Below, piece by piece: positions 62,012 to 64,000 of a stretch of 64,000 nucleotides of DNA. Every line of letters begins with the position of its first letter. Within the stretch, counting starts at the first letter, position 1. The stretch is taken from assembly GCA_902806565.1 (NCBI GenBank), contig CADCXA010000021.1:496001-560000 (forward strand), in the 5' to 3' direction. The stretch is from Hypoxylon rubiginosum (taxonomy: Eukaryota > Ascomycota > Sordariomycetes > Xylariales > Hypoxylaceae). The position numbers were made by a program, and so were the translations under genes. Below the pieces are notes generated by a model. The model searched no databases. It was not told the origin of the DNA and saw only the letters and a list, made by a program, of their open reading frames with translations.

Positions 62012-64000
62012 TCCGCCTCGAATCGGTGCTATCGCACATGGAAGGAAGGAAATGGTGTTTGCGCCTGGCGCTGGCGGAACGTGTCGGGGTATCGAAGGTT
62101 ACGGTAATGAAAGCGACATGGGACATGTTTGGCGCTGGAAGTGTGTGATACCCTAGGAATATGGTTTTAATATCGAGATCCGTCATGGTGATATGACATA
62201 ATACATAAAAAATTGGAGTATTTGCAAGACTTTCGAGGCTCTACTATATCTGATGGGTACGTCTGTCACGTTGCATTCTTGGTTTGCGTTTGCGCTTCGT
62301 CTACATACATGTACCTACATGGAGTAGTAGTAAGTTAGGTAAGGGGGATGTCGACCTACCGTATGTACTAACTTACGCCGCCACCAAAGGGATGACGTTC
62401 GTTGTAACGTACGAGTGTCGATGGGTGCGTAGGGTTACCCTACCATACCCTACGAACTCCGGTGCCTCATTTTAGATGCATTAGATTCGAACTTTACGCA
62501 GCCCTACTGTAGGCACCGAGTCTTTTGCTATGCTAGAGGTTGGTACAGTTATCCATCTCACGTAACGCATTATTTACGAAATATACCTACCTGGGTACTC
62601 TATCTGGATCTTTCTTCGTGTAAAACCAACTGCCTATAGACTACCTGCTCATCTCCCGGGTAAACAATAAATATCTCCAGGTTATGGCAAGTCCATGTAG
62701 AAGTTGGATTATATTCTACTTCATTATTTCTATTTTCCCAAAATATTTTTGACTCGCGGCAAAAGCGGGTACGCTATTTTAAAGGAATCTATCGTTGGCG
62801 AAGGTCCCTTGCAACGCTAAGGGACCTCCTACCCACCTACGTCATATCTTGTCCAAGTCTGTTATTTTCCTCTTCCAATGGATCACTCCCTTGAATATGT
62901 AGGATAGATATACCTTTCGGAGGCATTTCGTAGATCATTTAAGAACCTCGAGATTGAAGTTTAATCTCTAGATCTTTTGATGTCGTATATGAATCGTGAT
63001 CGAACCGTGATCGAGCCGCGCTTGGCGCCTTTAATTCTATTACTCGAATATCACGCCAACGGTTCTCCGACGAGACTTTCTCAGACTGCAAATACATCAG
63101 TAGCTGGCTAATTATTAAGCTGATGCGCTAGATGGTTTCAAGCGTCAAGAAGGAGTAACAAGTTTGTTAGGTACCTATTTTACTATGTAGAAGATATGTA
63201 GAAGATCGTGTAGGCTTTCGTAGGCGGGGTTATCAATCCCTCAGTCCCAGTCCCTCAATTCTGGGCGGCGGGCGGGAACGGGAAACATGGCCCGTTTCGA
63301 GCAATAGATCTGCTAGATCAGCGGATGCCTATCTTTTCCTTCCGACAACGTGTCCGGCTAGATACGTGGAAGACGCCATTGCTAAGGCTTCGCGCTCAGC
63401 TCTCCATTTTCTCGAATTTGGCGTTTGTAAAAAGCCGGAGGCGTCGCTAGAGCGCATGAAGGCGGCGTGCCCTGGTAGTCTAAGGTTGTCTTGGCTCCGC
63501 CGTGGAGATATGTATAGAATTATACCTATGATAAAATTTCAACTGAGTATATGCCAGATGATCTCACAAGCTGACCCGTTTCAGCTCTGAGATGCCTGGA
63601 TGCTCATTCAGAAATTAACTCGTGGCAATATTCCGAGACAGAAGATTCAGTAGAGTAACTCAGAAGACTCGCCATTGGATCCTAATTCACATTCCGTCTC
63701 TAGTGACTGGTGTTTCCCCCTCCTTTATTAGATAATATTCTGGGTCGACAACTCGAGTTACCGTACCAAAGCTGCAAAGGCACATGTCTCGTGGAACCTC
63801 CCAAGTTAGACGGGGCTTTTAGTGTTCTGAGGCTGTGTCTATATGCATGTAGTATGTATAGAATACATACATACACAGACTGACAGATAAGGCGCTTAGG
63901 TTATGTACCTTGGGTACCACGACCGAGGGGGGCGACTCTTGATATTCAAAACGGGATGTTGATCTCTGCAGGCTGGGTAGTACGCACCCTGCTATACGGA
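62012..64000. other. Terminal intergenic region
   Basis: No gene supported up to the window edge; the frame at 63366-63590 begins with GTG and lacks coding features. Simple ATGTA-type repeats appear near 63,842-63,875. Confidence 0.5.

Noticed and set aside
63366..63590. 74-codon frame near the right edge
   Set aside because: Begins with GTG and has no family features; could only matter as an exon of a gene beyond the window.

Overview
The window is nuclear DNA from a filamentous ascomycete (Pezizomycotina, most likely a Sordariomycete). The genes have many short introns (49-200 nt, GTRNGT donors, CTAAC-like branch points). Their products are fungal: an Ssk1-type response regulator, an FLC/TRP-like channel, an Rrt8-like lipid-droplet protein, fungal-type ATP sulfurylase with its degenerate kinase domain, a Bot1/mS45 mitoribosomal protein and a long secreted mucin. 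A 20 kb block of almost pure A+T shows the transition-only decay expected from repeat-induced point mutation (RIP).

Layout. 1-18,090 is a normal gene-bearing arm: a 5'-truncated PA-TM-RING E3 ligase, a secreted cyanovirin-N-like (CVNH) protein, an eight-exon Rrt8/EI24-like membrane protein, a 1,744-residue Ser/Thr mucin, and ATP sulfurylase. About 18,650-39,178 is the RIP block, with no intact gene. Its right end is an LTR retrotransposon (33,427-39,237) whose two LTRs can be aligned without gaps. From 39,240 the sequence is normal again: a disordered polyproline protein, a TRP-like channel, the SSK1 homologue (minus strand), mitoribosomal mS45, a PTP-type phosphatase (minus strand, convergent with mS45), a small cysteine-rich zinc-ribbon-like protein (minus strand) and a four-pass MARVEL-like membrane protein. 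The last 2 kb and several long intergenic stretches hold no gene I can support.

The genes do not form a cluster or pathway; each looks like an independently regulated housekeeping, stress or surface gene. The most informative signals are: (1) the LTR pair, which differs by about 29 transitions and no transversions or indels, and in which RIP stops abruptly about 60 bp before the element's right end; (2) a short inverted-repeat element inside the RIP block that kept much of its G+C; (3) period-constrained tandem repeats still readable in the mutated DNA; (4) the about 20-fold FPxSN[ST]T sequon repeat of the mucin; (5) a small unannotated-looking zinc-ribbon gene. I found no tRNA, rRNA, CRISPR array, or obviously new multi-gene system. 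All splice sites were assigned by hand from reading frame, splice signals and family conservation.
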